This document shows, piece by piece, positions 1-11,824 of a stretch of 64,000 nucleotides of DNA; within the stretch, counting starts at the first letter, position 1, and each line of letters opens with the position of its first letter. This stretch comes from Rutstroemia sp. NJR-2017a BVV2 (taxonomy: Eukaryota; Ascomycota; Leotiomycetes; Helotiales; Rutstroemiaceae), in contig NJPS01000070.1 in the NCBI GenBank assembly GCA_002946415.1, positions 186,001 through 250,000 of the forward strand, read 5' to 3'. A program made the translations under genes and the position numbers. Below the pieces are notes generated by a model. It did no database searches. It saw nothing but the letters and a program-made list of their open reading frames with translations, and was not told the DNA's origin.

Positions 1-1408
1 ATACTCAGAGAATTGGCAACAACCCACAAAAGATCGTCGGAGCTGATCCAATCCCTACTCCGATCAAACGCGTGCCAATCAATAACGGGCGTCCGAGAAG
101 TACTTCGAATCCAGTGTCGGCGGCGACGGCGACGGCGAGCAACATTGGGAGGAAGAGAGAGTTTTTGGTGGAAGAACAGAAGAATCCGATTAGTTTGGAT
201 GGAGTGGTAGATCTTACGAATACGGTTGATACGGATGTTACGACCAGAACATTACCCGGTACGTTTGTCAATTTACCGAAGAAGTCGAGAACTCAATCCT
301 GGCTGGAGATCGGAAAACCACTCCACCGGTGTACCTGGGAGCGAATGCTTATTTACAACTTGCCTTCTTGCTCTTGATAAACTAAACAACAGCTAACCCA
401 CCAATCCTCACAGCCGTCGTCCACGAACATATCACCCCCACCCGGCACGAAATACTCCAAAAACGCATCACCCGCGAAATCCACCACCACGATGTCTACC
501 ACCGCATCCTCCCCGTCATCGACACCGAGGTGCTCCCTCCCCGACACTACGTCTACGGTCCCGACGGGCGCACTCTCCACGAGATCCCCGAATCGCTAGT
601 TCGCAGCCGTACTTATGCGCGCAATTGGCAGATCGTCGAAACGCACCCGGCTTCTGCATCCAAGCAGCGGGATTTGTACAATTCTATGATGCTTGGTATT
701 CCCCCTTCGGATGCAGAAACTACATCAACATTCCAGCTCAATCCTCGGGACTTCCTCCGCTGGACACGCAACCCTACCGCGCCGATCAAGATTATGGAAC
801 GGGAGTACATGACCGCGGAGGGATTTCCTAGGAAGGAAACTTGGTGGAGACATCCGCCTACGCTTGAAACTGGTGCCAAGGAGACGGGGCAGACGGTTCC
901 TATGTTTTGGCATTGGACGGATGATGAGGAAGAGCTGCGCGCCGCGGAGAAAGTTGAGGGGGAGAGGAAGATGCGTGGTGGAGGGGAGGGCGGCTTGGGG
1001 GAGAAGAATGCGAATGGGAAGGCATCAAGGCGGTTTTCGATCCCCCGAAAGCCTATCGTGCAGGCGGCAACTGGAGATGAATCTTTATTACTCCCTGGAG
1101 AGAAAGCAGTTGAGGTTAAGGGGGACAAATTGAGCAGCAATCGTCATTCATCGGGTACTTATACTGCTTATACGACGGATAACCCGCCGTTGGGGAGGGT
1201 GCTTGGGGAGGAAACACCGAGGAAGCTAGGACAGGAGGGCGAAGCGACGAAGTATTTACGTAGGAGGAGGGAGAGGAGAAGTAGCTCGGTGTCGGAGGCG
1301 GGGAGCTTTGGGTCTTGGGGGAGGGGTAGTGAGATGGGCGGTAATAGTCATAAGAGGAATTCATTGGGGTTGATGGGGGAGATGCGGGGGGTGGGTGTTG
1401 GGGTTTGA
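1..1408 (+). CDS. Conserved fungal protein of unknown function (5' end outside window)
   Basis: Two exons are visible: the frame open from the window edge to 258, and 414-1408. The intron (donor GTACGT at 259, acceptor CACAG ending at 413) joins in phase to give RTLPAVVHEHITP. The join leads into a His-rich segment (VVHEHITPTRHEILQ) and then VIDTEVLPPRHYVYGPDG. I recognise this His-rich, PARHY-like block as a widespread family of uncharacterised ascomycete proteins and know no assigned activity. The C-terminal half is low in order and rich in Gly, Arg, Glu and Ser. There is no signal peptide or membrane segment in the visible part. The true start lies upstream of base 1. The third codon position changes from C-rich near the start to G-rich near the end, as in several other genes here. 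Function is not inferred. Confidence 0.8.
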
Positions 1409-3153
1409 GGGGGGGTTCGGTGTGATATGGTATGATGTGATTGTGTTATATTGAGGGAAGTGTATTATTTGTATATACTGCTGGCAGCAGGTTGGCTTCG
1501 GATTGTGTAAGATTAGTTTGGAAAAGCTGGATATTTATGTAGATAGATGATGGATTAATGATATACGACTGTACTGTACTTATAACAACCTCGAGAGTTG
1601 ATATTGTCTTATATGACTCGTCACGAGAGTGTTTGCCTCGCAGTATCAACACTATCTCTATGCCATCCCATCTAGCTCAATATACACACCGTCGTTATCC
1701 AATCCCCATTCCTTAACCTCCATCCCCATTCCAGTTCAAACTTCAAAGTGGCTGTCGATCATGACATCATCCCGTCCGCCAACGCCCCTCTGTCCCGAAA
1801 GCAACAGACAGCGCACGAGCAGCATCTACAGTCTAGACCCGGCGGGCCCGAGCATTCGAGTGTTCTGGATCATTGGCAGCGGCAGGCGAGTGGATGAGAT
1901 GAAGTCATTTTGGGGTAGTTTGTTAAAAGGGAAGAGAAGTAAAGAAAGAGAACGTGTTATGTTTTGGTGTAGGGAGGCGATGGGTTGCGAAATAGATGGA
2001 TGAGTAGGAAGTAGATGGATGATTGGATTCGTTCTTTTGACTTCTAGATGTTCAAATTTGGGACGAGAATAGGAGATTTAGGCAAGATTAGGAGGTAATC
2101 AAGTTCAATTGTAATACAATCAAATTCTTTCTACATAACGAAGGTTACTAAAGTACTCAAAATGATAAAATTCAGATATCGGTATCTAATTAATTCTGAT
2201 TTATAGACCTGCTAAGTACTCTTTGGTATAGGTATAGGTATAGGTCTGCACGTGATGACAGAAGTGAAGGTTATCGTCTTATTTCTGTCGGCTGTCCTTC
2301 ATCTTTTCATCTTGCCATGTCAACATTTTCGAATTCAAACAGCGCGTCAACTTATTGCAATTCCTAGGAGCGATTACCTAGCAGACAGTCCAGGAGATTC
2401 TTATGCAGTTCGTTCACGCTGATGAATAGGAAGACTCTCAAGTTCACCAATTGCTACCCATGCATGCTCTCTCTTCGCGGTTTTCTATGGATATTGTTAA
2501 TTTTTTTTTATATGAAATTCTGCTAACCTGCTTAGAAGAAGTTCTACCAATTGATATTCAACACTTAAGCCAATTCTACCGCGCCGAAATATACCAATTG
2601 ATACCTAATACCGAATCCGCGCCGAAGCCCTTGCGCAAATGTTGATGCGAGTAACGATATTCCGAGAGCACGTCCAGTTTCCTCCACTCGACTGCCTCCG
2701 TTGGAGAATCGCGCGATGTGGAATTGGAAGATATATACATCGATAGCAATGTGCGCGGCAGACTGCAGACCAGCTCGAAAACCGTTATTGGTGAATCGCT
2801 CAGGCGTGCGAGATATTGGAAGACGCACCAATAACAATATGGGCAGCAGACCGGATCAGAAGACATCATTCCCGAATCATTCGATCGTGCCTGATATCAG
2901 ACGACACCAGACACCAGCTGCGCTTTTGGGTCGAATAGAATGCGTGTTGATTGCCGCTGCCCGAGAGAGGATTCGATTTCTGGGTCCAGTATACTATCGA
3001 TCGTGGGGAAACTTTTGTGCAGCATTTGACACGTACCAGCCCATGCGGAGTATTTCTGTTTCCCTTGCAGATGTTCAGTGCGTACTGAGTGAGATTACAG
3101 AGCGATCGCATGGTTGGAGTTTACCAAGTGCTCTCGGATCGTGCCTTCAGGTT
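1409..3153. other. Intergenic, no convincing gene
   Basis: About 1.7 kb between two convergent genes. Open frames at 1629-2003, 2565-2837 and 2701-3360 have no recognisable domain and look like chance. A hexamer GGTATA is repeated three times at about 2225-2244. Otherwise I see nothing. Confidence 0.5.
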
Positions 3154-4026
3154 TTACCCACGGAGAGGACGACCAATGTAATACTCTATCTGTCGCCTAG
3201 AGAGAACCATCAAGGGTTTCACATGAACATCCCTGAATTGGCCATCATATGTATGTCTGTATCCAGGAGGGATTGCCAAGTTTTCCAAAATCAGCCAACC
3301 GTCGCTACGAATAACCCGCCAGATACGCCGGTGAAAGACTCTGTGGAGAACCTCGTTTAATGTTCTCGGTATGCATGTTTTGATTCCAGTCCGAGTGGAC
3401 AGTCTTTCTTCTACGCAGATAATCTCGATTCCACAAAAGGACGTGGTGCGTAGCAGTGCATCCTTCCAAGCCTCAAAGGTGCCGTGAACGTTTTCGAAAT
3501 AGACACTTTTGAGAACATCTTGCAGCCATATTGCTCTCACTCGCCGAGAGTTTGTCGGACCTATCTCTTCTGCAAATTCGAACAGCGTTTGCGGATGTCG
3601 GAACTGGAAATAGTATCTGAAATAGAACACCGTGTGTGCCTCCTCTGAAATTTGCCTGCAAGTCGCTAGGATGCCAGGCGTGAATGGCTTCGAATGGCAT
3701 GGACACGGGTATTTTGCATGATTCTGGGCGCAGAAGTGATTCCCGCCCGCTATTGGCCGCAAAGCTATACGATAGACCTTGTTGCGGAGTTCGATTGGTA
3801 ACTTCAAGAAGCCCTTGAATTGGTTAGGAGCTGGGCGATGAGCGAGCAATTCGGTTACGATTCGACTCAAACCTGGTAATGGGACCGGCTTCAGGTCGAT
3901 CAAATATGCTCGGACTGTATCTGAATCCTGTGTTTCGCGGCGCATATGACGGCAGATGGCTACATCGGAGAGAATTTCGCAAACTCCATTCATTTTTGCA
4001 TCCGGGGTTGAAATATAGGATTCCAT
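3154..4026 (-). CDS. F-box-like / 2EXR-type fungal protein
   Basis: Single exon, 290 aa. Around residues 72-90 it has FLKLPIELRNKVYRIAL, the degenerate F-box-like opening of a very large fungal family. The usual downstream hallmark ILATCRQISEEAHTVFY follows at about 120-136, and then a FRHPQTLFEF strand. Such proteins are common in plant-associated ascomycetes, and many are annotated only as F-box or 2EXR/DUF7730 domain proteins. A substrate-adaptor role in ubiquitylation is often assumed but is not shown for this group. No signal peptide or transmembrane helix. The first in-frame ATG is taken as the start. A possible earlier start would lie beyond an in-frame stop. Family call good, function unknown. 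Confidence 0.8.
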   Translation of the reverse strand: MESYISTPDAKMNGVCEILSDVAICRHMRRETQDSDTVRAYLIDLKPVPLPGLSRIVTELLAHRPAPNQFKGFLKLPIELRNKVYRIALRPIAGGNHFCAQNHAKYPCPCHSKPFTPGILATCRQISEEAHTVFYFRYYFQFRHPQTLFEFAEEIGPTNSRRVRAIWLQDVLKSVYFENVHGTFEAWKDALLRTTSFCGIEIICVEERLSTRTGIKTCIPRTLNEVLHRVFHRRIWRVIRSDGWLILENLAIPPGYRHTYDGQFRDVHVKPLMVLSRRQIEYYIGRPLRG

Positions 4027-4466
4027 GATGCGGAAATGCTTGGTGGCTAGATAACTCGGACGCGAGCCTGGCAGGATGTTGATGCTTTTTTGAGAGGTCC
4101 AAAATTATCGCAGGTCAAAATCTATTGCTGTTTGATGTGCCTGCGATTTTACTCTGATGGGTACTGTTTTGAGGAGTTGCTGGCATGGCGGCCCACCTCG
4201 TCGTTCTTTCCCATCATCGTTGAGGAAGGAGGAAGGTGCGAGTGCACTACTCGAAAGAATTAAGGAGCCAGAGACATCTCTAAAATTCTGTCAAACCCAG
4301 GGGTTGAAATACATATCTGCTGTTTTTACGGTCCCGTCTTTTTTAAAAGGAGAATGTTATAAACATAATGATCTTGATGGTCAAGAAAACAGAACTGGCA
4401 AGCGTTCAATGAAACCGACATTATTTCACGAAGAAAGTAAGATAGATAAAGACAGAATCTCATTTC

Positions 4467-4499
4467 ATATAGTCGTCATGTAGTCGTCATGTAGTCGTC
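4467..4499. repeat. 11-bp tandem repeat, three copies
   Basis: Unit ATGTAGTCGTC; the first copy reads ATATAGTCGTC and the next two are exact. It lies between the F-box-like gene and the mannanase and has no known role. Confidence 0.8.
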
Positions 4500-5265
4500 A
4501 GTAAAAGTTTAAGCAGTTGTTTCAGCATGAACTTTGATAGATACCGTAGAGCCTCCAGCTTTGGCTATGCGTGGAATTGTTCTTCCAGGTCCACATCTCA
4601 TGCCGAGAATGTTTAAAGCATGAGCTCCACGATTGAGACTATACGCGGGAGAATTGAGGCCCGTTTCGTCTAAAATAAAGGGGAAGTAAACCTTATCCCA
4701 TCTTGGCCAACGGAACCTTTGATTCCGCCATAGTGTCCCGTGGTGATTTTGCCGGTTCTTTTCCAAATGATCTGGTGACTGGAGATTTGAACCAGGTGTT
4801 ACGAAAATATCCTCTACCCCACAAGCATTGATTGGGCTTAGGTACCCCAGATTTTACCCCGATGGCTGCAGATGGCTTCCGGATGTTTAACCGACGTTCC
4901 TGTGGAATGCGACAGATGGCTTGATGAAGACGGAGCATCGATCCACTATGAATTAAAGCCGTTCAATCCGTGGCGAGTAATGGTCCCGCATTTGCATACC
5001 AGATCACACTAAGCCTACGTAGTATTTACTTCGTGCTTAATTTGAGGTCTTTCGGATATCATCAGTATGCTAGTTTTTTCGATGGATATCCCTTGAGTTT
5101 CTTAATTGGACGGATGTAGTTTTTCCTTCAGTCACAGCCTCTTCAGTTCTTCGGGGCCGAGGGATTTTGCAATGCACGCCCGACGGAGGCCATCCTCCTC
5201 GACTCGATGCGTATTCCGGTGGCAAGTCAAGATTTGCCTTCTTGCTCGTTACGTGCGATTCAGTG

Positions 5266-5272
5266 TATAAAT
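5266..5272 (+). promoter_or_regulatory. TATA box of the mannanase gene
   Basis: TATAAAT about 95 bp upstream of the mannanase ATG, a normal distance for a strongly expressed fungal secreted enzyme. Confidence 0.5.
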
Positions 5273-5361
5273 CAACCTCATTCTTTGCTCAAATCATGAT
5301 ATAAGTTTCCATTTCTTCATGCCTTGAGATACCAGGTTCAGGATCACAATAGTTCTTGAAG

Positions 5362-6933
5362 ATGAAGTTCTCAACCGCTATTCTTTCGGCTTGTGCGATT
5401 GCCCTCGTTAGGGCTCAAGGTGCTGCATACGCGCAATGTAAGTACTACCCATACCGATACCGATATGTATACCAACCTTGAACAGGTGGTGGACAGGGCT
5501 GGACGGGAGCAACAACGTGTGTGGCGGGATACGCCTGTGTCTACTCGAACCCCTACTACTCTCAGTGCATACCAGGCACCGGTCAGATGACTTCCTACGC
5601 CTACTTGACTTTCACTAACATACTGAATAGCATCAACCACTTTGACCACTTCGACTAAGACTACCTCGACCACCAGCAAGCCAAGTACCTCAACCACCAG
5701 TAAGCCAAGTACCTCTACTACGACGACATATACCGCACCCGGCAGCACACCGACAACTATTTCTAGCTATGCCAAAGCTGCTGGATCAGTATTCCAAATC
5801 AATGGAAAGAAGACCTACTTCGCAGGAACCAATTCGTACTGGATTGGATTCCTGACTTCCAACTCAGACATTGATCTAGTCATGTCCCATCTTGCTGCTG
5901 TGAGTCCCAGCTTCGTTCTTGAAATATGCCATTTCTGACCACTGTCCAGTCGGGTCTCAAAGTCCTCCGAGTGTGGGGTTTCAACGACGTTACATCCACT
6001 CCAGACTCCAACACCGTGTGGTTCCAATCATTCGTCTCCGGCCAACAGCCCGTAATCAACACCGGAGCCAACGGTCTCCAACGCCTCGACTACGTCGTCC
6101 AATCCGCCCAAGCCCACGGCATCAGCCTGATCATCAACTTCGTCAACAACTGGACCGATTACGGCGGAATGCAAGCCTACGCCACCTACTACGGCATCAG
6201 CGCCGTCACCGACTGGTACACCAACGCCGCAGCACAGGCCCAATATCAGAAATACATCGCCGCCGTCGTCTCCCGGTATAAGACCAACACCGCAGTATTC
6301 GCCTGGGAACTCGCCAACGAACCCCGCTGCTCCGGCTGCGCTACATCCGTTATTACCAACTGGGCCAGCACGACATCTAAATACATCAAATCGCTCGACC
6401 CCAACCACATGGTCACAACTGGTGATGAAGGATTCGGTCTCACTGTCTCAAACGACACATCGTACCCTTTCACCACCGGGCCTGGACTCAGCTTCACAGA
6501 CCTCCTCGCTATCCCCACGCTTGATTTCGCGACCATCCATCTGTATCCTAGCAGTTGGGGTGAGACTGATGCGTGGGGCTCCTCGTGGATCTCCTTCCAT
6601 GCAACCGCTGCGAAGGCTGCTGGAAAACCGCTGATTGTGGAAGAGTATGGCTCCCTGACACATGCGAATGAGGCGGCGTGGCAGGGGACGATTTTGAATT
6701 CGGATGTGGCGGGGGATTTGTATTGGCAGTATGGAGATACGTTTTCGTGGGGGAAGTCTAATGATGATGGGTATGCGCTTTATTATGGGACGGCAGAGTA
6801 TACGCAGTTGGTGAGTTGTTCTTTTTTTTGGTCTTCATCTGACTCGGTTTTGGTTGGTTCTTGGGCTAATGATATGATACTGCAGGTTACTAATCATGCT
6901 GCGGCTATGAATGCGAAGGCTGTTCCTGCTTGA
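5362..6933 (+). CDS. Secreted CBM1 endo-beta-1,4-mannanase (GH5_7)
   Basis: Five exons: 5362-5437, 5486-5581, 5631-5899, 5950-6810, 6886-6933; 449 aa. In order it has a signal peptide (residues 1 to about 19), a CBM1 cellulose-binding module ([12 protein letters not shown] then [14 protein letters not shown]), a Thr/Ser/Lys/Pro linker with an internal 8-residue repeat, and a GH5 barrel from about residue 100. The acid/base Glu is in ELANEPRC (residue about 271) and the nucleophile Glu is in VEEYG (about 379). Known family role: hydrolysis of mannan and glucomannan in plant cell walls, with the CBM1 anchoring the enzyme to cellulose. The last intron (6811-6885) is 75 nt with no in-frame stop, so its retention would insert 25 residues rather than truncate the protein. 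GH5_7 is chosen over endoglucanase on overall resemblance to fungal mannanases. Confidence 0.93.
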
Positions 6934-6953
6934 TGGGATGGAGAGAAATTGTA

Positions 6954-6969
6954 GGGGGGGGGGGGGGGG
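6954..6969. repeat. Poly-G run of 16
   Basis: Uninterrupted homopolymer 21 bp after the mannanase stop codon, likely in its 3' UTR. Its length is likely to be unreliable in sequencing. Confidence 0.8.
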
Positions 6970-7200
6970 TGTGATTGTAAATAGGGGTTTTCTTGGACGG
7001 GATGCCATACCGTGGTAGTAGCATGGTAGCGGCAGAAAGGTTCACTGTACATTCGTTGATATAAAATATTCTTATAACACCTCTTGACTGTTTTAAAAGA
7101 GTCTAAGAGGTAAGTCAGCAAGTTTCGAGAGCTCACTTCACAAGTGCCCATCTGCCTAGTCCCCCTCGACACCTTTCTCCAATTTCACGCACCACCCATC

Positions 7201-7908
7201 TCAGTCCCCACCACTCCCCCCTCCCCTCGCAGCCCTCACCATAAAACACTCCACAAAATCCTCCTTCCCCTCCACCGGCACAACCAATCTCCCCTTCTCC
7301 TCAAAACCAAAATACTCATAAATCTCCTTCCCCCTCGGACTCGCCTCTAGATAACACTCCACTCCTTCTTTATCCGCCCGCTCTAACCCCCATCTGATCA
7401 ACTTCCCCGCTGCGCCTTTACCTTGCCAGTCTGGGTGCGTCGCTATGAGTTCTAGATAGTAGTGTTTTCTCCATTTGCGACCTGTTTTTTGTTTCGGTTC
7501 GTTTGTTGGAATCTCAGAACCGGAATCCCCATCACACCCCATAATCCCCACCCTCCTCCTCCCCAGCGTCCCAAAAAAGTGATTCGCAACCTTTACATCC
7601 GCGCCCAGAGGCCAAGTCGGCAATTCCACTTCATCACCTTTCCACTCCGCACTCCCCTCCGTAACATAATTCCACTTCGCATACGCGACGACCGTCCCAG
7701 AAGAAGAGTCGTACACGCATAGGAAATGCGCAGAGGGATCCTGCATCTCGGTCACAATTGATTGCTCCCACCAGTCCCAGGACGGAGTGCCGGGGTCGCG
7801 GGAGGGGAATACGAGACGCGATATAGAGTCTGAGGTGAAGGCGGAGAAGTAGATGCTGGTTAGATGGGGGGTGTCGGGGGGGGTGGCGGGACGGAGGAGG
7901 AGGGGCAT
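7201..7908 (-). CDS. GNAT-family N-acetyltransferase
   Basis: Single exon, 235 aa. The acetyl-CoA-binding motif A is clear at about residues 147-175: YLELIATHPDWQGKGAAGKL, with the QxxGxG/A loop as QGKGAAGKL. The later segment KEIYEYFGFEEKGRL matches the usual C-terminal strand of the fold. The N-terminal part (LRPATPPDTPHLTSIYFSAF) is the common opening of fungal GNATs. The family transfers acetyl from acetyl-CoA to an amine; the substrate cannot be told from sequence. No targeting signal, so probably cytosolic or nuclear. Convergent with the mannanase, 267 bp from its stop. Codons move from C-ending to G-ending along the gene. Confidence 0.85.
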   Translation of the reverse strand: MPLLLRPATPPDTPHLTSIYFSAFTSDSISRLVFPSRDPGTPSWDWWEQSIVTEMQDPSAHFLCVYDSSSGTVVAYAKWNYVTEGSAEWKGDEVELPTWPLGADVKVANHFFGTLGRRRVGIMGCDGDSGSEIPTNEPKQKTGRKWRKHYYLELIATHPDWQGKGAAGKLIRWGLERADKEGVECYLEASPRGKEIYEYFGFEEKGRLVVPVEGKEDFVECFMVRAARGGGSGGD

Positions 7909-8668
7909 GGTGGGTTGGTTGGGGGGAGGGGTTGTTTGTGGGTTGGGTGTGGTGCGACAGGATGGATTGTTATTTGACGGCAGAAGTACTAGCTGATGAG
8001 GAGGTATTTGGATGGTTGTAAATAAGATTTTGGTATTCTGCTCTTCACTCCAATTTGACGATGTCTTATATAAAGGTTTCTACGACATCGTCGGCGTGAG
8101 TCAAGCTTTCTATCCCCGTGTGCAAGCGACAGCCCGTTTGTAAGCGTCGGGCAGCCCCGAAGCCCCCCACAGCTACGCAGTATTTTCTGCATTCGGCAAC
8201 CACAGCGCAAGCTAGTCCTGTAAGTTACCGTTTCCTCATCCAAAATCAAAGCAAGACCACGTTGTCGTCGTCGTTCAAAAGGCGTTGAATCGATACTTCC
8301 AGTAGCACATATCTTTCACATGAATTTCTCCTCCGGAGAAATTATTCTTACACGTGAAAAGATGGCCAAGTGGCGATTTACACACACAAAATCAAGTGTT
8401 GTCGGAATTTCGCAACGACATCCGTCAAGCAGAAATTAGCCTCAATACACAAAATCCAATTGAAGGACATCCTTGGCTTTGGTAATTGCAGTCAAAATAC
8501 CACCTTTCCGTATCGCATGTTCTCTCTTGCGTGTCCGATATTTTGAACAAGTGTTCTTCTTTCCTGTGAAATTACAAACTCTCTTACAGTCAGTCATCAA
8601 GCAATTCTACCATTTGCTTCAAATCACTAGCTTGGCAGGCAGAAGTCTGCGAAAAGCAAGAAATCAAT
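7909..8668. other. Intergenic, divergent promoter of GNAT and a secreted protein
   Basis: A minus-facing TATA-like run (plus-strand TTATATAAAG) lies near 8067. No gene recognised. The open frame at 7989-8249 has no family features. Confidence 0.4.
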
Positions 8669-9343
8669 ATGAAGAACTTTCTGCTTCTTTCCATTCTGTC
8701 TGCATCTGCATCTGCCATGTTGGCGAAAGAAGTTACTCAACCAATCCAACCCATCTACATCGGCGACGTCTTTCTCCCCCCATCCATGCACTTCCTAGCC
8801 TGGACCTCACCTCCCCCCTCCTCTCAGTTCCTCAATACCCAACCCTCAAAAAACACATCCCTCTCCCTCCCTTCCTCCACACCACCCCCCTCCCCCGAAT
8901 GGTGCCGCAGCGCCATCGCCATCCACGAACACGAGCCCTTCAACCTCGCGCACCCGAACGCGCGCAATGGTATTCTTGAAAACTTACAATTATTCAACTA
9001 CTTCTCTCAGAACGGATCTGCGGCGTATATAACACGGCATGGAATGCGCTGGGCGGAGTGCCATGTGACGCCGGAGAGCGGGAAGGTGGGTTCGTGTAAT
9101 GGTGATAGTGGAGATGTTTGGGATGGGTGGGGGACAAGGACGTGGAGCTGTTGGGGGGATTTTGAGAGGGTGGTGAAGGGGGAGGAGAGGAGGAGAGAGG
9201 GAATACTGAGGGGGAGTTTGGGGAGTGGGTTTACGGGGAGCGGGGAGGGGGTTGGGGCTAGGAGGGCGGAGAAGACGGTGGGGGTGAGGGCTAGTGAGGT
9301 TTTGCAGGCTTTTACGGCGGTTATGACGGGGTTGATGGGGTGA
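8669..9343 (+). CDS. Small secreted protein of unknown function
   Basis: Single exon, 224 aa. The N-terminus MKNFLLLSILSASASA is a good signal peptide with cleavage after about residue 16-17. The mature part has a Pro/Ser-rich stretch (about 47-75), then a more ordered segment with four Cys near WCRSAIAI, AECHVT, GSCNGD and WSCWGD, and a Gly/Arg/Glu-rich tail. I recognise no domain. Secretion and paired cysteines are compatible with an apoplastic or effector-type protein, but that is inference. Base composition flips from C-rich in the first half to G-rich in the second. Start chosen because the signal peptide begins directly at this ATG. An unseen intron in the C-terminal half is possible because that region looks poorly ordered. 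Confidence 0.65.
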   Translation: MKNFLLLSILSASASAMLAKEVTQPIQPIYIGDVFLPPSMHFLAWTSPPPSSQFLNTQPSKNTSLSLPSSTPPPSPEWCRSAIAIHEHEPFNLAHPNARNGILENLQLFNYFSQNGSAAYITRHGMRWAECHVTPESGKVGSCNGDSGDVWDGWGTRTWSCWGDFERVVKGEERRREGILRGSLGSGFTGSGEGVGARRAEKTVGVRASEVLQAFTAVMTGLMG

Positions 9344-11824
9344 GGGGGTGTTTATAATGGGATGCGATTTGCGGGATTGGAGTTGGTTGGGGGTTGGTTG
9401 GGTATTTGGCGTTGGACTTGATTCTTTTGGTTGATCGAATGGGCTGTATTCATTTCTTTACTTGTATTGGATTTGTCTCCATATTTGACTTCGATACTTG
9501 TCAGGTAAATATGAAACACACACCCACAGACAAAAAGTAATCAATAAGATAAGACGATCCTCATACCTCAAGTCATATTCACTTTTATGTGCTAAAAACT
9601 CAATCCTATATAAACACCCCATAACATTTGAAAATCAATGTCAACCATATGGCCGAAAAACCGCATCGAGATGTCTCAAGCAAGACGTGGTATCCTGCAA
9701 GATATCGAAAACTAAATTATCTTGTGACTCTAGGGATCAGAATACGACCGGCTCCTCAAGTTCATCATCCCCTCACATACACATCGTCCCCTCAAGAACG
9801 ATGTCCGAGAATGACAGCACTTCCCAACTCCAACGACAGCAGCAGACAACAACAACCGGAATACCATAAATGACAACAAGCATAACAGTAAAACTCCGAG
9901 TACCTCTCTCCACATCAGAATCGACCTGCTTTTCCCACCGAGTAGAATGGGAACGGAAGAAGGCGGGCGCTCCTGTCAGATTTCAAGTTCTACTTGTCAG
10001 GTTTGGAGGTATTGTAGATCGCAACTATTCGTAAGCCGCACACTTGTTGTTTCTTCAACGCTACAGTTTCCATTGACCACACCAGAAGTCATTCTGCATA
10101 TTCAGACAATGGTTCCCGAATTGTATTACCAAAATAGAAATCCTGCAAGCAGGTACTTTATATATACCCTCCTTCTATCTGCATGGTTCGTAGGGATCGA
10201 GATACCGTAACGTGCTGATTCACTTGACTTCTTATCTCCAAACATCAGGTATCATGGACTGACTTGACCACGATTCACTCTCTACCTTAATCCCCTCCCC
10301 ATGCCCAAACCCAGGCTGCAGCGCCGAAATAGGCGAAGAGAGAGAATGGATGGGGTGAGAAGGGGTATATAATGTAGTATCGATTGGGAATATAGTAGAG
10401 CAGTAACGTGAAATTGTTGGGACGAATGGCAAAGTACATTCACTCGCGTTGGAGGTAATCTCCACCACTTTTAAGTGAATGGCATTTGTAATTAGTCTAC
10501 AGTATGGCACCAATTGAGGTGCACTTAATAAGGGCTACAATGCCCACCTAGAATAAAAGCATCATGCATCATCACAGTCATTTTGGCCACACCATAGAAC
10601 GTGGGCAAGGTGATATCTAGCCTGATACGTACCAACAGAAATATAATGAACAGGTCCGTTGAGGAGAGTTTGAGAAGGATGTGCTGTAGAGGGTAGCTGG
10701 AGATGGCTGTGAGGGAGAGAGAATGGTAATTAGGGGGCGTGGATGGTGATAGGGGGAATGACAGCGACGGACGACAAACATCAAAAACAACGACAGCGGC
10801 AATAGCAACAGTAACGACAATGGCAACGTTAACGGCAACGACAACAACAAAACCACTCCAATCCCCAGAAACAAAAACCATAAAACATCCAACCAACTAA
10901 CCAAAAATCGATAGACGTCGATACAGTTAACAAGAAATCCTCAAAAGCAGAACCATCTCTTCCGCGAGACTCAAGGAATGAAGGCAAATTGGTAAGTAGA
11001 GGTTATTTATATAGGATGGGTGGATTGGGTTTGTGTTTGTGTTGGTGGAGGGGGTAGTTGGTGGTTTGGGTGAATGGAGATAGGAGATGGGGGATGGGAT
11101 AGGATGAGAGTTGACCTGATGGAGTAAGTGAGAAGGAGGGTATTCACTACTCCACTCCACCACACAGCACTTACCCACCAGCCAAGAACACTATATAAAC
11201 AACCCCCGAAGCCTCTCCTGCTCCTCACTCAAGCACTTGTCAACGATGCATTCTATGACTTTAGATGTGTTCTGTTTGCCGGCCTGTTTTATGGTAGTTG
11301 ATGCACGAACCTCACTTAAGTGTTTGGAGTTATTCGAGTTTGTTATTTTGGACGGGATATGCAACTGGGAGGATCTATATATGGTAATTGTGTAGAGCAG
11401 AATGATAGCGAGGGAGAGAGTGAATGAGAATGAGAATGAGAATGAGATGTTTGATAATAAGCAAAACGACAGCGAAAGGGGAGGAAATGGGAATGAGAAC
11501 GAGAATGAGAGGTTTGATAACAATGATGAAAGAAAGGAAAGGGGGATGCACAGCAAGAAAATCATGAGAAACTAATCTCGCCGATTTGGGAGATAGTTGA
11601 TGGATTTGAGAAGGTTGAACTTTCATCCATTCAATTATTCATTCATTTATTGATATATCATCACCGGCTCTATGCCAGATTCGTTATCCTTCCACATAAA
11701 CTCATTCCATCATAACAGCACCCCCAATCTATACCACATCACGTCTCACAAAACCCCTCACCTCCCCTCCACTCGACCCGCCTCCTCTCCCTCTCCCCCT
11801 CCCCCAACTCCCCTCACCCACCCC
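9344..11824 (-). other. Gene-poor block with two minus-strand TATA plus GCTGT-cluster units
   Basis: No protein gene is supported. The minus strand shows a recurring arrangement. A TATA run (plus-strand TTTATATATA at 10157) is followed downstream on the minus strand by a cluster of GCTGTC/GTCGTT words (9815-9870). A second TATA (plus-strand TTTATATA at 11006-11013) is followed by a longer cluster (10757-10865). A plus-facing TATATAAA lies at 11192-11199, followed by an ATG and a 50-codon open frame at about 11246-11395 without a known family. The low-complexity open frame 11191-11565 on the minus strand (Phe/Ser runs) is repeat sequence. The same arrangement recurs at 14.9-19 kb. Confidence 0.45.

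Larger units (their letters stand above)
4027..5361. other. Intergenic and mannanase promoter
   Basis: No gene recognised. It holds three tandem copies of an 11-bp unit (ATGTAGTCGTC and one variant) at 4467-4499, and a TATA box (TATAAAT) at 5266-5272, about 95 bp before the mannanase ATG. The open frame at 4157-4483 has no family resemblance that I can see. Confidence 0.5.

Noticed and set aside
2701..3360. 219-codon plus-strand frame
   Set aside because: Overlaps the F-box-like gene at its 3' end and shows no conserved sequence or splice partner.
11191..11565. Minus-strand frame with a hydrophobic Phe/Ser start
   Set aside because: Looks like a signal peptide but is produced by GAATGA-type repeats; no ordered domain follows.
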